A stretch of 64,000 bases of DNA, taken from the NCBI RefSeq assembly GCF_000371785.1, contig NZ_AQUI01000002.1, positions 714,590-778,589 of the forward strand. The letters run 5' to 3'. Origin of the DNA: Actinopolyspora halophila DSM 43834 (GTDB lineage: Bacteria > Actinomycetota > Actinomycetes > Mycobacteriales > Pseudonocardiaceae). A program made the translations under genes and the position numbers. Position 1 is the first letter of the stretch, and every line of letters starts with the position of its first letter. Of the stretch, positions 7,751 through 16,676 are shown one piece after another. Under the pieces are notes generated by a model. The model was not told where the DNA came from, made no database searches, and worked only from the letters and a program-made list of their open reading frames with translations.

Positions 7751-9532
7751 TCAGAGCCGGATCGTGACCGCGTGCTTGGAGTGGTCCGCGGACACGCGCC
7801 GCCCGTTGAGGCGGACCTCGGCGAACCGCCCGGTGAGGTGCCGCGCCCGCAGTACCGTGTGGTGACCACCGAAGCGTCCCTCGTCGGCGGTGATGTCGAG
7901 CGTGGTGCCGTGCCCGATCCGAGCGGTCCCGTAGACGTCGACGGCGGTACCCAGCACCGCTCCCAGCCCCGCTCCCGGAGCCAGGACGAGGTCGCCCCAG
8001 CCCAGTGCCGACCGGGAGGCCGCGACCAGCTTCCCGCCCTCGACGCGGGTTCCGCCGCGGTAGGAGTTGTCGCCGCGCAGCACCAGCGTGCCGCTGCCGG
8101 ACTTGGTCAGGCCGCCACGGCCTCCGATGTCGTTGCGCCACGTGTCGCGCGCGTGGAGGCCGCCGTGGGCCGCGTCCATCGTCACCCGCACCGGGTGCGC
8201 GAACCCGCCGAAGCCGTCGGCGGCGGTGAACAGGTCGAGCCGCCCCCACTGCTCCGGGCCGTCGAGCAACGGGTAACCCGCCGGAAGCGCGGTGGACTCG
8301 AGCACCGCGCGTCGTGCGTCGCCGGACAGGTACGGGAACCGGGTCTCGAGCAGCGCCTCGGCACCCTTGGGCGCACGCAGGGGGCTGTGGTCGTGCCGGT
8401 CGACCGGCGACAGGTAGGTCAGCCGCGGCATGATCCGCTCCCGGTTGGCCTCGCGGTCGCCGTACGGGTCCTCGCCGGAGTGCGCCGCATCGTAGAGGTC
8501 GTCGTTGCCGGTCACGGCGGTGAAGTACTCGACAGCCCGCTCGCGCGCGGCCGCCTTGATCTCGGCGTTGACCGGGTCGGCGAGAATCCCGGCGGCCAGC
8601 GCGGTGGCCAGGATCCGCCCGCCCACGACGCTGACCGGCGAGTGCATGCCCGCGACGATCCGGGTGTGCCCGAGCTCGGCGGCGGCGACCATCAGCTCCT
8701 GGTAGCGCTCGGGGACCGCGTAGGCCAGTCCGAACGCAGCCAGCCACCCGGCGTTGGTGTGACCGCTGGGGTACCCGCCGTCCTCGGCGGGGTCCTCCCC
8801 GCGCTGGCGCAACAGCTGCGGCGCGACGATGACCTTCGAGTCGTAGATGGGGAAGCCGAACTCGTCGACTCGGCCCGAGTCGATCACCTGGTTGCGGGCG
8901 TCGAGCCGCCAGGGGCGCGGGTAGTCGAAGGCGTACTTGGACGGATTGCTCGAGGAGTGCGGCCCGCGCACCGTGTTGACCAGCCGCGCCACCGGTCCGA
9001 GCTCGGAGCTCTCCGAGCCGGCGCCGATCGCCGAGCCGGGCGGGGCGTCCTCGGGCAGCGAGTCGGATATCTCGGTGGGCGGGGTGCCCTCGGGGGCGGT
9101 GACGATCGAGGTGACCGCCTTCGCGCCGTCGCGGTAGGCCTCGGCCAGCGGGCCCAGGCCCGCGATCATCGAGTAGCTCTGGTGGCGGCGATCGTCGAGG
9201 AAGGCCTGCTTGGCCTCCTCCGCGGTGCGCTGCCGGGTGATCCGCTCGCTGTAGCGGATGTTCTCGCGCAGCACCTTCGGCGCCAGGACGGTGCCGTTGT
9301 CCCACTCCGTGCCGGTGCGCCAGAGCTCGCTCATGCCCGACAGGGCACGGACGGCGACGTTGGAACCGGGGGTGAGGTTGTCGGTGCTGTTGGTCCGGTA
9401 CGCGTCGACGAACGGCGTGAAGTCGGAACCGGAGGCCGATCCGGTCGGCGATAACGCCCAGACGGCGGGTGTGGCCGCGGCGACGGCGGCACCGCGCAGG
9501 AAGTTGCGGCGGTCAACAGGAAAACTGGACAT
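7751..9532 (-). CDS. Tat-exported PAP2/vanadium haloperoxidase-like phosphatase with C-terminal beta-repeat
   Basis: A 593-residue secreted enzyme. The N-terminus is a Tat signal, with DRRNFLRG followed by a hydrophobic Ala-rich stretch. The core shows the PAP2 acid phosphatase/haloperoxidase residues: Lys and Arg-Pro in KYAFDYPRPW, GYPSGHT, then Arg and His in GHTRIVAGMHSPVSVVGGR. After the catalytic part there is a segment with GSGTLVLRGDNSYRGGTRVE and GGKLVAAS, which is the autotransporter-associated beta-strand repeat pattern. The substrate is unknown; hydrolysis of phosphate esters is more likely than halogenation. I chose the ATG at 9532 because the Tat motif follows directly. It lies inside the direct-repeat-flanked cassette and is divergent from another secreted hydrolase. 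Confidence 0.85.
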   Translation of the reverse strand: MSSFPVDRRNFLRGAAVAAATPAVWALSPTGSASGSDFTPFVDAYRTNSTDNLTPGSNVAVRALSGMSELWRTGTEWDNGTVLAPKVLRENIRYSERITRQRTAEEAKQAFLDDRRHQSYSMIAGLGPLAEAYRDGAKAVTSIVTAPEGTPPTEISDSLPEDAPPGSAIGAGSESSELGPVARLVNTVRGPHSSSNPSKYAFDYPRPWRLDARNQVIDSGRVDEFGFPIYDSKVIVAPQLLRQRGEDPAEDGGYPSGHTNAGWLAAFGLAYAVPERYQELMVAAAELGHTRIVAGMHSPVSVVGGRILATALAAGILADPVNAEIKAAARERAVEYFTAVTGNDDLYDAAHSGEDPYGDREANRERIMPRLTYLSPVDRHDHSPLRAPKGAEALLETRFPYLSGDARRAVLESTALPAGYPLLDGPEQWGRLDLFTAADGFGGFAHPVRVTMDAAHGGLHARDTWRNDIGGRGGLTKSGSGTLVLRGDNSYRGGTRVEGGKLVAASRSALGWGDLVLAPGAGLGAVLGTAVDVYGTARIGHGTTLDITADEGRFGGHHTVLRARHLTGRFAEVRLNGRRVSADHSKHAVTIRL

Positions 9533-9736
9533 GGCTGGAAGGCTCGTGCCGCTCATCGGCCGTGCGGTAAACGCAGCATGGCCTCGCGCGGAATCCGAGA
9601 ACACGGTGTCACAACTTCGGGAACACGCCGGAAAACGGTATCCCGGGCATCGCTTCGAGTTCATCCGCAGGTCAGCCAACACGTGCGATAACCGGCTAGG
9701 TTACGAGAGTTCCTGCTGAGTACCGAATGGAGCCCG
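9533..9736. promoter_or_regulatory. Divergent promoter region of the two secreted-hydrolase genes
   Basis: These 204 bases separate two outward-facing genes for exported enzymes, so both promoters must lie here. The sequence is moderately AT-richer than the flanking genes. I cannot assign -35/-10 boxes with confidence. Confidence 0.45.
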
Positions 9737-11083
9737 GTGTCCACAATGCTCCGAACCCTTGTGGCTGGGGTCGCCACCGTCGCGGCCGCCGCAGTCGTCG
9801 TCCCCGTCCCCGCACCCACCCCGGCTGCCGCCGACTCCCCGGAATCGGGCAGCTTCACCGCGGTCACCTACAACGTCGCGGGCCTGCCCGACGGCCTCTC
9901 CAGCGGCGAGGTGGACCGCGAGACCGCCACCACCGCCATCGGCGAGCGGCTGAACGCCTACGACCTGATCAACGTCCAGGAGGACTTCAACTACCACGCT
10001 GCCCTGTACTCCGGTGACGATCACCCACATCGGACTCCCACGACCGGCGGGGCCGGTATCGGAAGTGGACTGAACAGCATGTCCAACCACCCCTACAGCG
10101 AGTTGGACCGGGTCACCTGGGACGACTGCTCGGTCGGCTCCGGCGACTGCCTCACGCCCAAGGGGTTCACCTTCCGCCGGGTGCGTTTCGGTGCGGGCGT
10201 CTACCTCGACGTCTACAACCTGCACGCCGACGCCGGGGTCGCCGACGGCGACCTGGAGGCACGCCGCGCCAACCTCGAGCAGCTCTCGACGTACGTGCAA
10301 GGCCACTCGCAGGGCAACGCGGTGCTGGTCATGGGCGACACAAACACCCGCTACACCCGCGAGGGCGACAGCATCGCCGACTTCGCCGCGAACAACGGGC
10401 TCACCGACGCGTGGGTCCAGCGGGCGCGCGGCGGAACCGAGCCGGCGCCGGGCGGCGACGCGCTGCTGTGCCCCGAGGAGGACCCGGGCACGTCCTGCGA
10501 GGTCGTCGACAAGATCCTCTACCGGGGCAGCGAGCTGCTCTCGCTCGACGCGACCAGCTACCGGAACCTGGACGAGGAATTCCGCACCGACGACGGCGAG
10601 AAGTTGTCGGACCACTTCCCGATCGCCGCCGACTTCACCTGGACGCGCGATCCGGACTTCCGGGCCGGCGACGTCCTCGGCGGTCCGCACGGCACGCCGT
10701 TTACCGATGTCGAGGCGCTCACCCCTGGATCCCGCCCCACGTCGGTGTCGCTCGCCGCCGGGGAACGGATCGACCGGGTCGGCGGCACGCTCGACGACGG
10801 CACCGAACTCAGCCACGGGGGAGCGGGCGGCACCGCGCGGACCCTCGCGCTCGCCGAGGACGAGTACGTCACCTCGGTCCGCCTCTGCCAGGGCGAGAGG
10901 AACGACCACACGCGGATCTTCTACGCCCGCTTCACCACCAGCACCGCCCGCAGCATCGAGGGCGGTACCGACACCGGCGACTGCGTCACCCGAACCACCC
11001 CCGACGGCTGGCAGCTCGCCGGCTTCCACGGCCGAGAGGGGGACGAGCTCGACACCCTCGGCTTCCTCTACACCCGCCGCTGA
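9737..11083 (+). CDS. Secreted endonuclease/exonuclease/phosphatase-family hydrolase with jacalin-like domain
   Basis: A 448-residue exported protein. The signal peptide is Ala/Val/Pro rich and probably cleaved near residue 32 (AAA-DS). The catalytic domain (about 40-300) has the DNase I/sphingomyelinase fold signatures: TYNVAGLP, NVQEDF (metal-binding Glu), YNLHADAG, VMGDTNTRY, and the terminal KLSDHFPI with the catalytic Asp-His. The last ~130 residues are Gly-rich and end in GFHGREGDELDTLGFLYT, a jacalin-type beta-prism lectin signature. A secreted phosphodiesterase (sphingomyelinase-like or nuclease) targeted by a lectin module is the best reading. GTG 9737 and ATG 9746 are both possible starts. 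Confidence 0.84.
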   Translation: MSTMLRTLVAGVATVAAAAVVVPVPAPTPAAADSPESGSFTAVTYNVAGLPDGLSSGEVDRETATTAIGERLNAYDLINVQEDFNYHAALYSGDDHPHRTPTTGGAGIGSGLNSMSNHPYSELDRVTWDDCSVGSGDCLTPKGFTFRRVRFGAGVYLDVYNLHADAGVADGDLEARRANLEQLSTYVQGHSQGNAVLVMGDTNTRYTREGDSIADFAANNGLTDAWVQRARGGTEPAPGGDALLCPEEDPGTSCEVVDKILYRGSELLSLDATSYRNLDEEFRTDDGEKLSDHFPIAADFTWTRDPDFRAGDVLGGPHGTPFTDVEALTPGSRPTSVSLAAGERIDRVGGTLDDGTELSHGGAGGTARTLALAEDEYVTSVRLCQGERNDHTRIFYARFTTSTARSIEGGTDTGDCVTRTTPDGWQLAGFHGREGDELDTLGFLYTRR

Positions 11084-11131
11084 GGACGAGACCGAAAGCC
11101 CCACCCCGGTGTCCGGTCGGTGTCCGACTGG

Positions 11132-11190
11132 GCCCCGGGTGGTCCAATTTTGCCTATAACTGGGAGTTGTCCCCAAGAGACCGGTGAGCG
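11132..11190. repeat. 59-bp direct repeat, copy B
   Basis: Second copy of the element at 7616-7674, differing at two positions, both C to T. It lies 48 bases after the secreted nuclease-like gene and 22 bases before the end of the R2lox gene. On the minus strand both copies leave an open frame reading GTTPSYRQNW, but no start or full gene goes with it. Confidence 0.85.
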
Positions 11191-11212
11191 GCCGGTGAGC
11201 GCCGCCCGCTGC

Positions 11213-12199
11213 TCACCGGCCCCCCGAGGCGCTGTCGAGCGCGTCGAGCGCGGCGGTGTCCTCGGCCCCGAACCGTTCCTCCAGCTGTTCCGGAGTCGCG
11301 TCCACGTCGATCCGTGCCAGGTCGGCTCCCCGCGCCGCGGAGATGGCCCCCAGCCGCCTGCCCGCGCGGTCCGAGGCGTAGGCGGACAGCTCCTCGACGT
11401 CGAGCCCGAAGGGGGCCTGGTCATCTGCCCCCTCCGGGCGCCACTGGATCTGTTCCACCGCGTGCGGCAGCAACTCGTCCATCCGCTGCTGGACGGTTTC
11501 CCAGTGCCGTTCGTCGGCCGCCACGTGCCTGCGACAGGTGAACGTCCCCCAGGCCATGTGCCTGCGCTCGTCGTCGCCGATCCTGTGGATCACTTCCTGC
11601 ATCCCGGGCAGGATGCCGCGGGCGCGGCAGATCTTGTTCCAGGCGTAGTAGCCGGTCAGCGCCAGCGTTCCCTCGACGATGTGGTTGTAGGTGACCGAGG
11701 CGCGCACCTGGTTGGCCGGGCTCGGGTCGTGGTGCAGGGTCTCCAGCGATTCGGGCAGGGCCTCGTAGAAGATCGCCCGGTATCCGGGGTTGTCCTCGAC
11801 GTGGTGATGCAGGTCCTCGGTGATGCCGACCGCGTCCAGCCAGAGCCGGAACACCTGGGTGTGCTTGGCTTCTTCGTAGGCGAACTGACTCAGGTAGATC
11901 TCGTCGGCGAACCGTCCCTCGGCTCCCATGGCGGCTATGAACGGCCGCAGGTCCTCGGTCACGGCCTCCTCGCCCGCGATGAACTGCGCGCACAACAGCG
12001 CGACGCTGTGCTGCTCCTGCTCGGTGAGGGCCCGGAAGTCGGCGGCGTCGGCGGAGAAGTCGATCTCGGACGGGTTCCAGAACTTGGCGTTGCCCTTGTC
12101 GAACAACCGGAGCGGGAGCGAGTCCCAGTTCACTCCGCCCGCGCGCAGGGAGTGGAATTCGGTGCGTTGTGCGCTTCGCCCGTTCCCGGTGTCCTGCAT
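11213..12199 (-). CDS. R2-like ligand-binding oxidase (R2lox)
   Basis: A 328-residue ferritin-like protein with a dinuclear Mn/Fe site. It resembles ribonucleotide reductase R2 but belongs to the R2lox group typified by M. tuberculosis Rv0233. The ligand motifs are [38 protein letters not shown] and [13 protein letters not shown]. The Val (in EEAVTED) and Tyr (in TGYY) that form the ether cross-link in characterised R2lox are present. The family binds a long-chain fatty-acid-like ligand; its physiological reaction is not settled. The start ATG at 12199 is chosen from homology (upstream in-frame codons lack family similarity). It is followed by the direct-repeat copy B. Confidence 0.92.
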   Translation of the reverse strand: MQDTGNGRSAQRTEFHSLRAGGVNWDSLPLRLFDKGNAKFWNPSEIDFSADAADFRALTEQEQHSVALLCAQFIAGEEAVTEDLRPFIAAMGAEGRFADEIYLSQFAYEEAKHTQVFRLWLDAVGITEDLHHHVEDNPGYRAIFYEALPESLETLHHDPSPANQVRASVTYNHIVEGTLALTGYYAWNKICRARGILPGMQEVIHRIGDDERRHMAWGTFTCRRHVAADERHWETVQQRMDELLPHAVEQIQWRPEGADDQAPFGLDVEELSAYASDRAGRRLGAISAARGADLARIDVDATPEQLEERFGAEDTAALDALDSASGGR

Positions 12200-12252
12200 G
12201 GTTCCACCTTCACCGCCTGTGAGGAATACAACACCGGGATTTTCGATACGTT

Positions 12253-12474
12253 TCAGTTTCGCGTCAAGGAGCTCCCGTGACGGGCCCGCGCGAGGGCCGA
12301 CACGAGGCCGGCTCCCAGGCCCAGTGGACACAGCATCGTCATGGCGTTGAGCCACCACGGGAGGTCCCGGTACCCGAAGACCGACATGCCGAACACGACC
12401 AGGACGACGACCAGGCCCGCGCAGAACATGCCCACGGCCACCGGCATAGCGCTGCTGCGTGTGGATGTGCTCAT
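12253..12474 (-). CDS. Small two-helix membrane protein
   Basis: A 73-residue protein with a short Ser/Thr N-terminus and two hydrophobic stretches: [20 protein letters not shown] and [20 protein letters not shown]. They are linked by a YRDLPWW loop. I do not recognise a named family. It ends 53 bases ahead of the R2lox start on the same strand, so the two genes are probably co-transcribed. The ATG at 12474 is the only reasonable start. Confidence 0.7.
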   Translation of the reverse strand: MSTSTRSSAMPVAVGMFCAGLVVVLVVFGMSVFGYRDLPWWLNAMTMLCPLGLGAGLVSALARARHGSSLTRN

Positions 12475-12823
12475 GCGGTCACCCTATGCGGTGCGACGAT
12501 CCGCGTCCGTGCCGCCGTGTCGAAGGTCTCCGCGACTTCGGGCGGTCCTCCGCGGCGGGAGCGGCCCCGCCTGAGACGTTGTCGTGCTTCCCCGGACGGG
12601 TACGCTTGAGGCGACGCGTCCTGGAACGCAATTACCGCAACAGGCTCGCAGTGCCTGCGAGACAGGTAGGCGTATCCGGGGCGCGTTCGTCGTGCCGGGA
12701 CAGCTCCGATCGGCGTCGGCGCGTATTGGCAACAACCGAACGTAGGCAACAGCGTTTCCCGTCGGCCGCACGTCCTTCGGAGTGCGGGCGGGAACACGTA
12801 TCTGACAGGGAACGGTGAGGACT
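12475..12823. other. Intergenic region upstream of cspB
   Basis: About 350 bases between the divergent small membrane protein and the cold-shock gene. It must carry both promoters and probably a long cspB 5' leader, which is common for cold-shock genes. I see no convincing additional coding sequence. Confidence 0.5.
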
Positions 12824-13219
12824 GTGCCGACCGGCAGGGTCAAGTGGTACGACGCGAATAAGGGCTTCGGCTTCGTGACCCAGGACGGTGGGGAGGACGT
12901 GTACGTGCGGGCCTCCGCGCTGCCGTCCGGGGTTGAGGCGCTCAAAACGGGGCAGCGTGTCGATTTCGACATGGCCCAGGGGCGTCGCGGTCCACAGGCG
13001 CTGCGTGTCCAGTTGTTGGACCCACCGCCCTCGGTGGTGGAAGCCCGTCGACGCCCTGCCGACGAGCTGCACGGCATGGTCGACGACATGATCAAGCTGC
13101 TCGAGTCCAGTGTGCTTCCCGAGTTGAACAAGGGGCGCTATCCGGACAAGAAGGTGGCGAAGCGGGTCGGCGGCGTGGTGCGCGCTGTCGCGCGCGAGCT
13201 CGATCCGGGCGGTTCCTGA
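12824..13219 (+). CDS. cspB: Cold-shock protein CspB-like with C-terminal extension
   Basis: A 131-residue nucleic-acid-binding protein. Residues 1-65 are a cold-shock domain with RNP-1-like KGFGFV and a less canonical RNP-2 (DVYVRAS). The remaining half is a helical extension with [16 protein letters not shown]. This long form matches mycobacterial CspB (Rv0871) rather than the 67-residue CspA type. I chose GTG 12824 (reading [10 protein letters not shown], as in homologues); GTG 12815 is also in frame and has a stronger upstream purine tract. It is convergent with the DUF2771 lipoprotein gene. Confidence 0.9.
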   Translation: MPTGRVKWYDANKGFGFVTQDGGEDVYVRASALPSGVEALKTGQRVDFDMAQGRRGPQALRVQLLDPPPSVVEARRRPADELHGMVDDMIKLLESSVLPELNKGRYPDKKVAKRVGGVVRAVARELDPGGS

Positions 13220-13287
13220 GCGGTCGTCCCCGAACGGCCTGCCCGCTCCGGAAGCGAGGACGAGCCCCGCGGCGGGCGGAAGTTCGC

Positions 13288-13782
13288 TCAGCTCGCCTCG
13301 GGGTCGGGACGGTCACCTTTCAGGACCCAGGTCCCACCGATCACGAACTGCCTGCTTTCCAGCTCGTTCACGAACACGGCCGTGTAACGCTGTACCTCGA
13401 CCTGTTCGAGCCGTGCGCCCGGTTCGGACAGGTCGAGCGTGTAGGCGAAGCGTTCCTCGGGCGAGAAGACCTTGCTGCGGCCCTGCCGCTGCTCCCCCGA
13501 AGCGGTGCGGTACCTGAACACCACCTGCCACGGTGTGGCCTGTATGTCCTCGGAGACCGAGATCTGCGTCGTGGAGTCGGCGGGGGTGGTGAGATGTCGC
13601 ACCGCGTCCGGCCGTGGTTCGGCGCACTCCTGCGCGAGCGGCTCGCAGTAGCGAACCGGTGAGACCCGCACGGACTCCCCGTGCGAGTAAAAGGTCACCT
13701 GCGGTCGTTCGTCCTGGGTGGCACCACACCCGGTGAGCAGGATTCCGGTCAGGGCGAGCAGTGCTGTGAGTCCTCGGCGCAC
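13288..13782 (-). CDS. DUF2771 family lipoprotein
   Basis: A 164-residue exported lipoprotein: a short basic start, a hydrophobic stretch and lipobox LLTGC with the Cys at about residue 19. The mature region has a pair of Cys residues around RYCEPLAQEC that could form a disulfide. It ends with the strand GGTWVLKGD. DUF2771 proteins are actinobacterial, of unknown function, and occur at this place in the conserved gene order near cspB. The start is a GTG at 13782. It faces cspB tail to tail. Confidence 0.82.
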   Translation of the reverse strand: MRRGLTALLALTGILLTGCGATQDERPQVTFYSHGESVRVSPVRYCEPLAQECAEPRPDAVRHLTTPADSTTQISVSEDIQATPWQVVFRYRTASGEQRQGRSKVFSPEERFAYTLDLSEPGARLEQVEVQRYTAVFVNELESRQFVIGGTWVLKGDRPDPEAS

Positions 13783-13882
13783 GGTGCTGAGCCTACGACT
13801 ACGTCCCGGCGCGGAACGTGGCCGGTCCCGGAAGTCCGTCTCACCCGATCCGTCGAAACGTTCACCCCTGACGGGGAGCGCG

Positions 13883-14806
13883 TCATTCGGGGACGAACCG
13901 TACGCGGAACATCTTCGGCCAGTACTTGCCGGTGAGCAGGAACTCGCCCCCCGCGTCGGTGGCGGCTATCCCGTTGAGCACTCCCGCGCCGGACTCCGCG
14001 CTCTCGTCGAGCAGTCCGCTCGCGTTCACCACGGCAGTCACCCGTCCCGAGGTGGGGTCGATTCGCACGATCCGGTCGGTCTGCCACACGTTGGCCCACA
14101 CCGAGCCGTCCACGCACTCCAACTCGTTGATCTCCTCGACCGGTTCCCCGTCCAGGCGGACCGTCACCCCTCCGCGCTCGGCGAAGGTGTCCGGATCCCG
14201 GAAGGTCAGCTCCTCCGATCCGTCGCTCATCACCAGCCGCCCGTCGGAGGAGCAGAGCCCCCAGCCCTCCCCGTCGTAGTCCGCTCGACGCTTCTCCCGC
14301 AGGGTCGTACGGTCGCGCAGGAAGGCCGTCCCGGACTTCCAGCTCAGCTGCCAGATCCGATCCCCGACGACGGTGATCCCCTCGCCGAAGAACCGGCTCG
14401 GCAGCTCGACCCGTTCGAGCTCCGTGCCGTTTGTCAAGTCGACGGCGCGCAGAACCGATTCACCGTGCTTACCGGTGCTTTCGTAGAGTGTTCCCGAGTT
14501 CGTTTCAAGACCCTGGGTGAACAAGGACGGATCATGCGGCAGAACGTGGATCACATCGGCGCGCAGGTGTGGCACGCTGCCCCCGTGCCACAAGCCTTGT
14601 TCGCTCTGATCGCTGCCTCGGTTGCCGTGCTGTTGTGGTTGTTGCGACGTTCCGCATCGAGCGGTTCCCAGGATCGCCAGCGGCACGAGGCAGGTGACGA
14701 GCAGCCGCGTCCTTCTCCGTCGGCGCACTCCGAAGTGGATTCCACCCGGAACGACCGGTCCGCTCCGGAAGCGGCCGAACAGACCCCACCAGTTCCGAAC
14801 TCGCAC
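13883..14806 (-). CDS. Glutaminyl-peptide cyclotransferase (plant/bacterial type), exported
   Basis: A 307-residue protein whose ~250-residue C-terminal domain is the five-bladed beta-propeller glutamine cyclotransferase. LPHDPSLFTQGLE, GTLYESTG, LTNGTELERVELP, FGEGITVVGDRIWQLSWKSG and the late VLNGIAATDAGGEFLLTGKYWP are the family marks. The enzyme converts N-terminal Gln to pyroglutamate. The N-terminus has an Arg-rich stretch (VRRRRRTR) followed by a hydrophobic segment and a Cys, so it is either a lipoprotein with an atypical lipobox (GTARC) or a membrane-anchored protein. The ATG at 14806 may be too far upstream; an initiation nearer the hydrophobic segment is possible. Confidence 0.88.
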   Translation of the reverse strand: MRVRNWWGLFGRFRSGPVVPGGIHFGVRRRRRTRLLVTCLVPLAILGTARCGTSQQPQQHGNRGSDQSEQGLWHGGSVPHLRADVIHVLPHDPSLFTQGLETNSGTLYESTGKHGESVLRAVDLTNGTELERVELPSRFFGEGITVVGDRIWQLSWKSGTAFLRDRTTLREKRRADYDGEGWGLCSSDGRLVMSDGSEELTFRDPDTFAERGGVTVRLDGEPVEEINELECVDGSVWANVWQTDRIVRIDPTSGRVTAVVNASGLLDESAESGAGVLNGIAATDAGGEFLLTGKYWPKMFRVRFVPE

Positions 14807-14872
14807 CCCGAAAGCGTGGCACGCCCACCCACTCCACGAAACACGTGCGGCACAATCGGGAGTGTGACGCCT

Positions 14873-15721
14873 ATGCCTGCTCCGATCAGCGACGTCGAGA
14901 CGGCGTCAGAGCCAAGCAACGCTGCCGGAGGCGAGCGGCGACCCGATCCGAGACTCGCCGAGGCGGTGGACATCGCGCGTTCCGCCGCTGAGGAGGAAGC
15001 CGCCGCCGGTAGCGACCCGAACGCCTCGCCGGTGCTCGCGATGGAGACGCAGGGGGCGGCTGTCGGCGAGCACGTCGGTGTCGAGCACGAGTCCGACACG
15101 GCCGCCACGCACTACTTCGAGACGACTTATCACGGTTATGTCGGGTGGCGTTGGGCGGTCACCGTGGCTTCTCCCGGCGAGGGGTATCCGGTGACGGTCA
15201 GCGAGGTGGTCCTGCTCCCCGGGGCGCAGGCCCTCGTGGCGCCCGACTGGGTTCCCTGGAGCGAGCGAATCCGTCCGGGTGATCTGGGGGCGGGGGACCT
15301 GCTGCCGAGCGAGCAGGACGACCCCCGACTGGCCCCGGGAACGCTGCCCGGCGACGACTCGGTGTCCGAGTTCGCCTACGAGGTGGACGGTGGCCGGGAA
15401 CGGGTGCTCAGCAGGCAGGGGCGCCTGGAAGCGGCCGACCGGTGGCAGCAGGGCGAGTTCGGACCCGATTCCGAGACCGCCCGGCTCGCTCCGGGGCCGT
15501 GTGGGAGCTGTGGTTTCTTCCTGCCGCTGTCCGGCTCGATGCGGGCGGCCTTCGGCGTGTGCGCCAACTCGGTCTCACCCGCCGACGGGCGGGTGGTTCA
15601 CGTCGAGTTCGGCTGTGGGGCGCATTCCGAGGCGGAGGTGGACACGTCCTCGACGATTCCCGTGGCCGACGTCGTCTACGACGACACCACGATCGACTTC
15701 GAGTCCAGGGACGCCGACTGA
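14873..15721 (+). CDS. DUF3027 domain protein
   Basis: A 282-residue cytoplasmic protein of an actinobacterial family of unknown function. The centre contains HYFETTYHGYVGWRWAVTVA. The C-terminal third has four Cys residues in GPCGSCGFFLPL, FGVCAN and EFGCGAHS that could bind a metal. The Asp/Glu content is high. ATG 14873 has a GGGAG nine bases upstream; GTG 14864 is also in frame. It starts 66 bases from the divergent cyclotransferase gene, and a strong hairpin follows it. The M. tuberculosis counterpart in the same neighbourhood is, as I recall, Rv0877. Confidence 0.84.
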   Translation: MPAPISDVETASEPSNAAGGERRPDPRLAEAVDIARSAAEEEAAAGSDPNASPVLAMETQGAAVGEHVGVEHESDTAATHYFETTYHGYVGWRWAVTVASPGEGYPVTVSEVVLLPGAQALVAPDWVPWSERIRPGDLGAGDLLPSEQDDPRLAPGTLPGDDSVSEFAYEVDGGRERVLSRQGRLEAADRWQQGEFGPDSETARLAPGPCGSCGFFLPLSGSMRAAFGVCANSVSPADGRVVHVEFGCGAHSEAEVDTSSTIPVADVVYDDTTIDFESRDAD

Positions 15722-15753
15722 ACAACGGTGCTCGTGCCCGTCCCGGGCGGTCT

Positions 15754-15795
15754 CACGGTGTCGGTCCCGGCCCGCGGACCGGGACCGACACCGTG
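15754..15795 (+). terminator. Hairpin terminator after the DUF3027 gene
   Basis: A perfect 17-bp stem (CACGGTGTCGGTCCCGG at 15754-15770 with its complement at 15779-15795) and an 8-base loop. It stands between the DUF3027 gene and the convergent cupin gene, so it may serve both. Confidence 0.8.
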
Positions 15796-15881
15796 GAGCG
15801 CGGCGGCTCGACAGGCCCGTGGTGCTTTTCCGGGCGGGTCGCTCCGAACGTGCCGAAGCCGTCGGACCGGGGCGGTCGGTT

Positions 15882-16262
15882 TCAGCGCGCGGCGCGCAGC
15901 GTCGCGGTGTCCACGGCGTAAGTGGCGACGTCGGAGAAGTCGATGAGTGTCACCGTGTCCCTGCCCAGCGTTCGGGCATCGTGACCCGGTTCGATGTGCA
16001 GCATCTCCCCGGCCTTGATCACCCCGTGGGTACCTTCGTCCATCATCACTTGCAGGTTGCCGGTCAGCACGTATCCGACATGACGCTGTTGGCAACTGCT
16101 CGCCCCGGTCAGCGGCGCGACGTCCTCGGCCCAGTGCCAGCCCGGTTCCAGTACGAACCTTCCGACGGCGGAACCGTGCAGGTCGAACAGTTCGAGCCTG
16201 CCGTGTGGGAACTCGCGGACCTCCGTGGGTTCCGCGAACGACATCGTCACCAGTGGTCCCAT
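15882..16262 (-). CDS. Cupin-domain protein
   Basis: A 126-residue single-domain beta-barrel. The cupin motif 1 region is QQRHVGYVLTGNLQV with an upstream EPGWHWAED. Motif 2 is GEMLHIEPGHDARTLG with His residues suited to metal binding. It is probably a small non-enzymatic or metal-binding cupin; the substrate is unknown. The ATG at 16262 has GGAGG six bases upstream, which decides the start over the ATG at 16244. It is convergent with DUF3027 and divergent from the large sacsin-like gene. Confidence 0.83.
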   Translation of the reverse strand: MGPLVTMSFAEPTEVREFPHGRLELFDLHGSAVGRFVLEPGWHWAEDVAPLTGASSCQQRHVGYVLTGNLQVMMDEGTHGVIKAGEMLHIEPGHDARTLGRDTVTLIDFSDVATYAVDTATLRAAR

Positions 16263-16676
16263 GATCGCCTCCTGCTGCGAGGAGTCCGTCCGCCGGAGCG
16301 TGCGGGTGAGTGGGAGCAGCTCCCGGCGAAGTCAGGAAGGGTGCTTTCCGCGTCTTCGGGTCGTCCGGCTCGGGGTGGTGCGTCGACTCCGAAGTCTCGA
16401 CGACACCGGAGCGGTGAAAGTCGCGGCCCCGAAGAGGCCGTGGCTGTACGGGTAGGCCCGCACCCGGTCTTCGTGTACGCCACGGCGGCGGTGCCCTTCG
16501 CGGACTCGCCGCGCGTTTCGTGGCTGTATTCGCAGGATACAGTTACAACGCACGGAGTACAGGGGAAGCGACGAAAGTTTCGGGGCACCGTGGTGAGCGC
16601 CGGCGGGTGGCTCCGCCGGGACGGACGGCCCGACAACCACAACGGAAAATCCCCACAGGCGCAGAGGGCACAGTTG
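16263..16676. promoter_or_regulatory. Divergent region with a CTGTAT/ATACAG inverted repeat
   Basis: About 410 bases between the cupin gene and the sacsin-like gene. A perfect 6-bp inverted repeat CTGTAT-N7-ATACAG lies at 16524-16542 within a locally AT-richer patch. It may be an operator or part of a promoter for the rightward gene. I see no coding sequence here. Confidence 0.35.

Noticed and set aside
9701..11176. Minus-strand frame beginning in the direct repeat (GTTPSYRQNW)
   Set aside because: Only the first residues come from the repeat; the remainder is a shadow of the nuclease-like gene.
7616..11190. Interpretation of the direct repeats as attL/attR of an integrated phage or ICE
   Set aside because: No integrase, excisionase or tRNA end is present; kept only as a general recombination scar.
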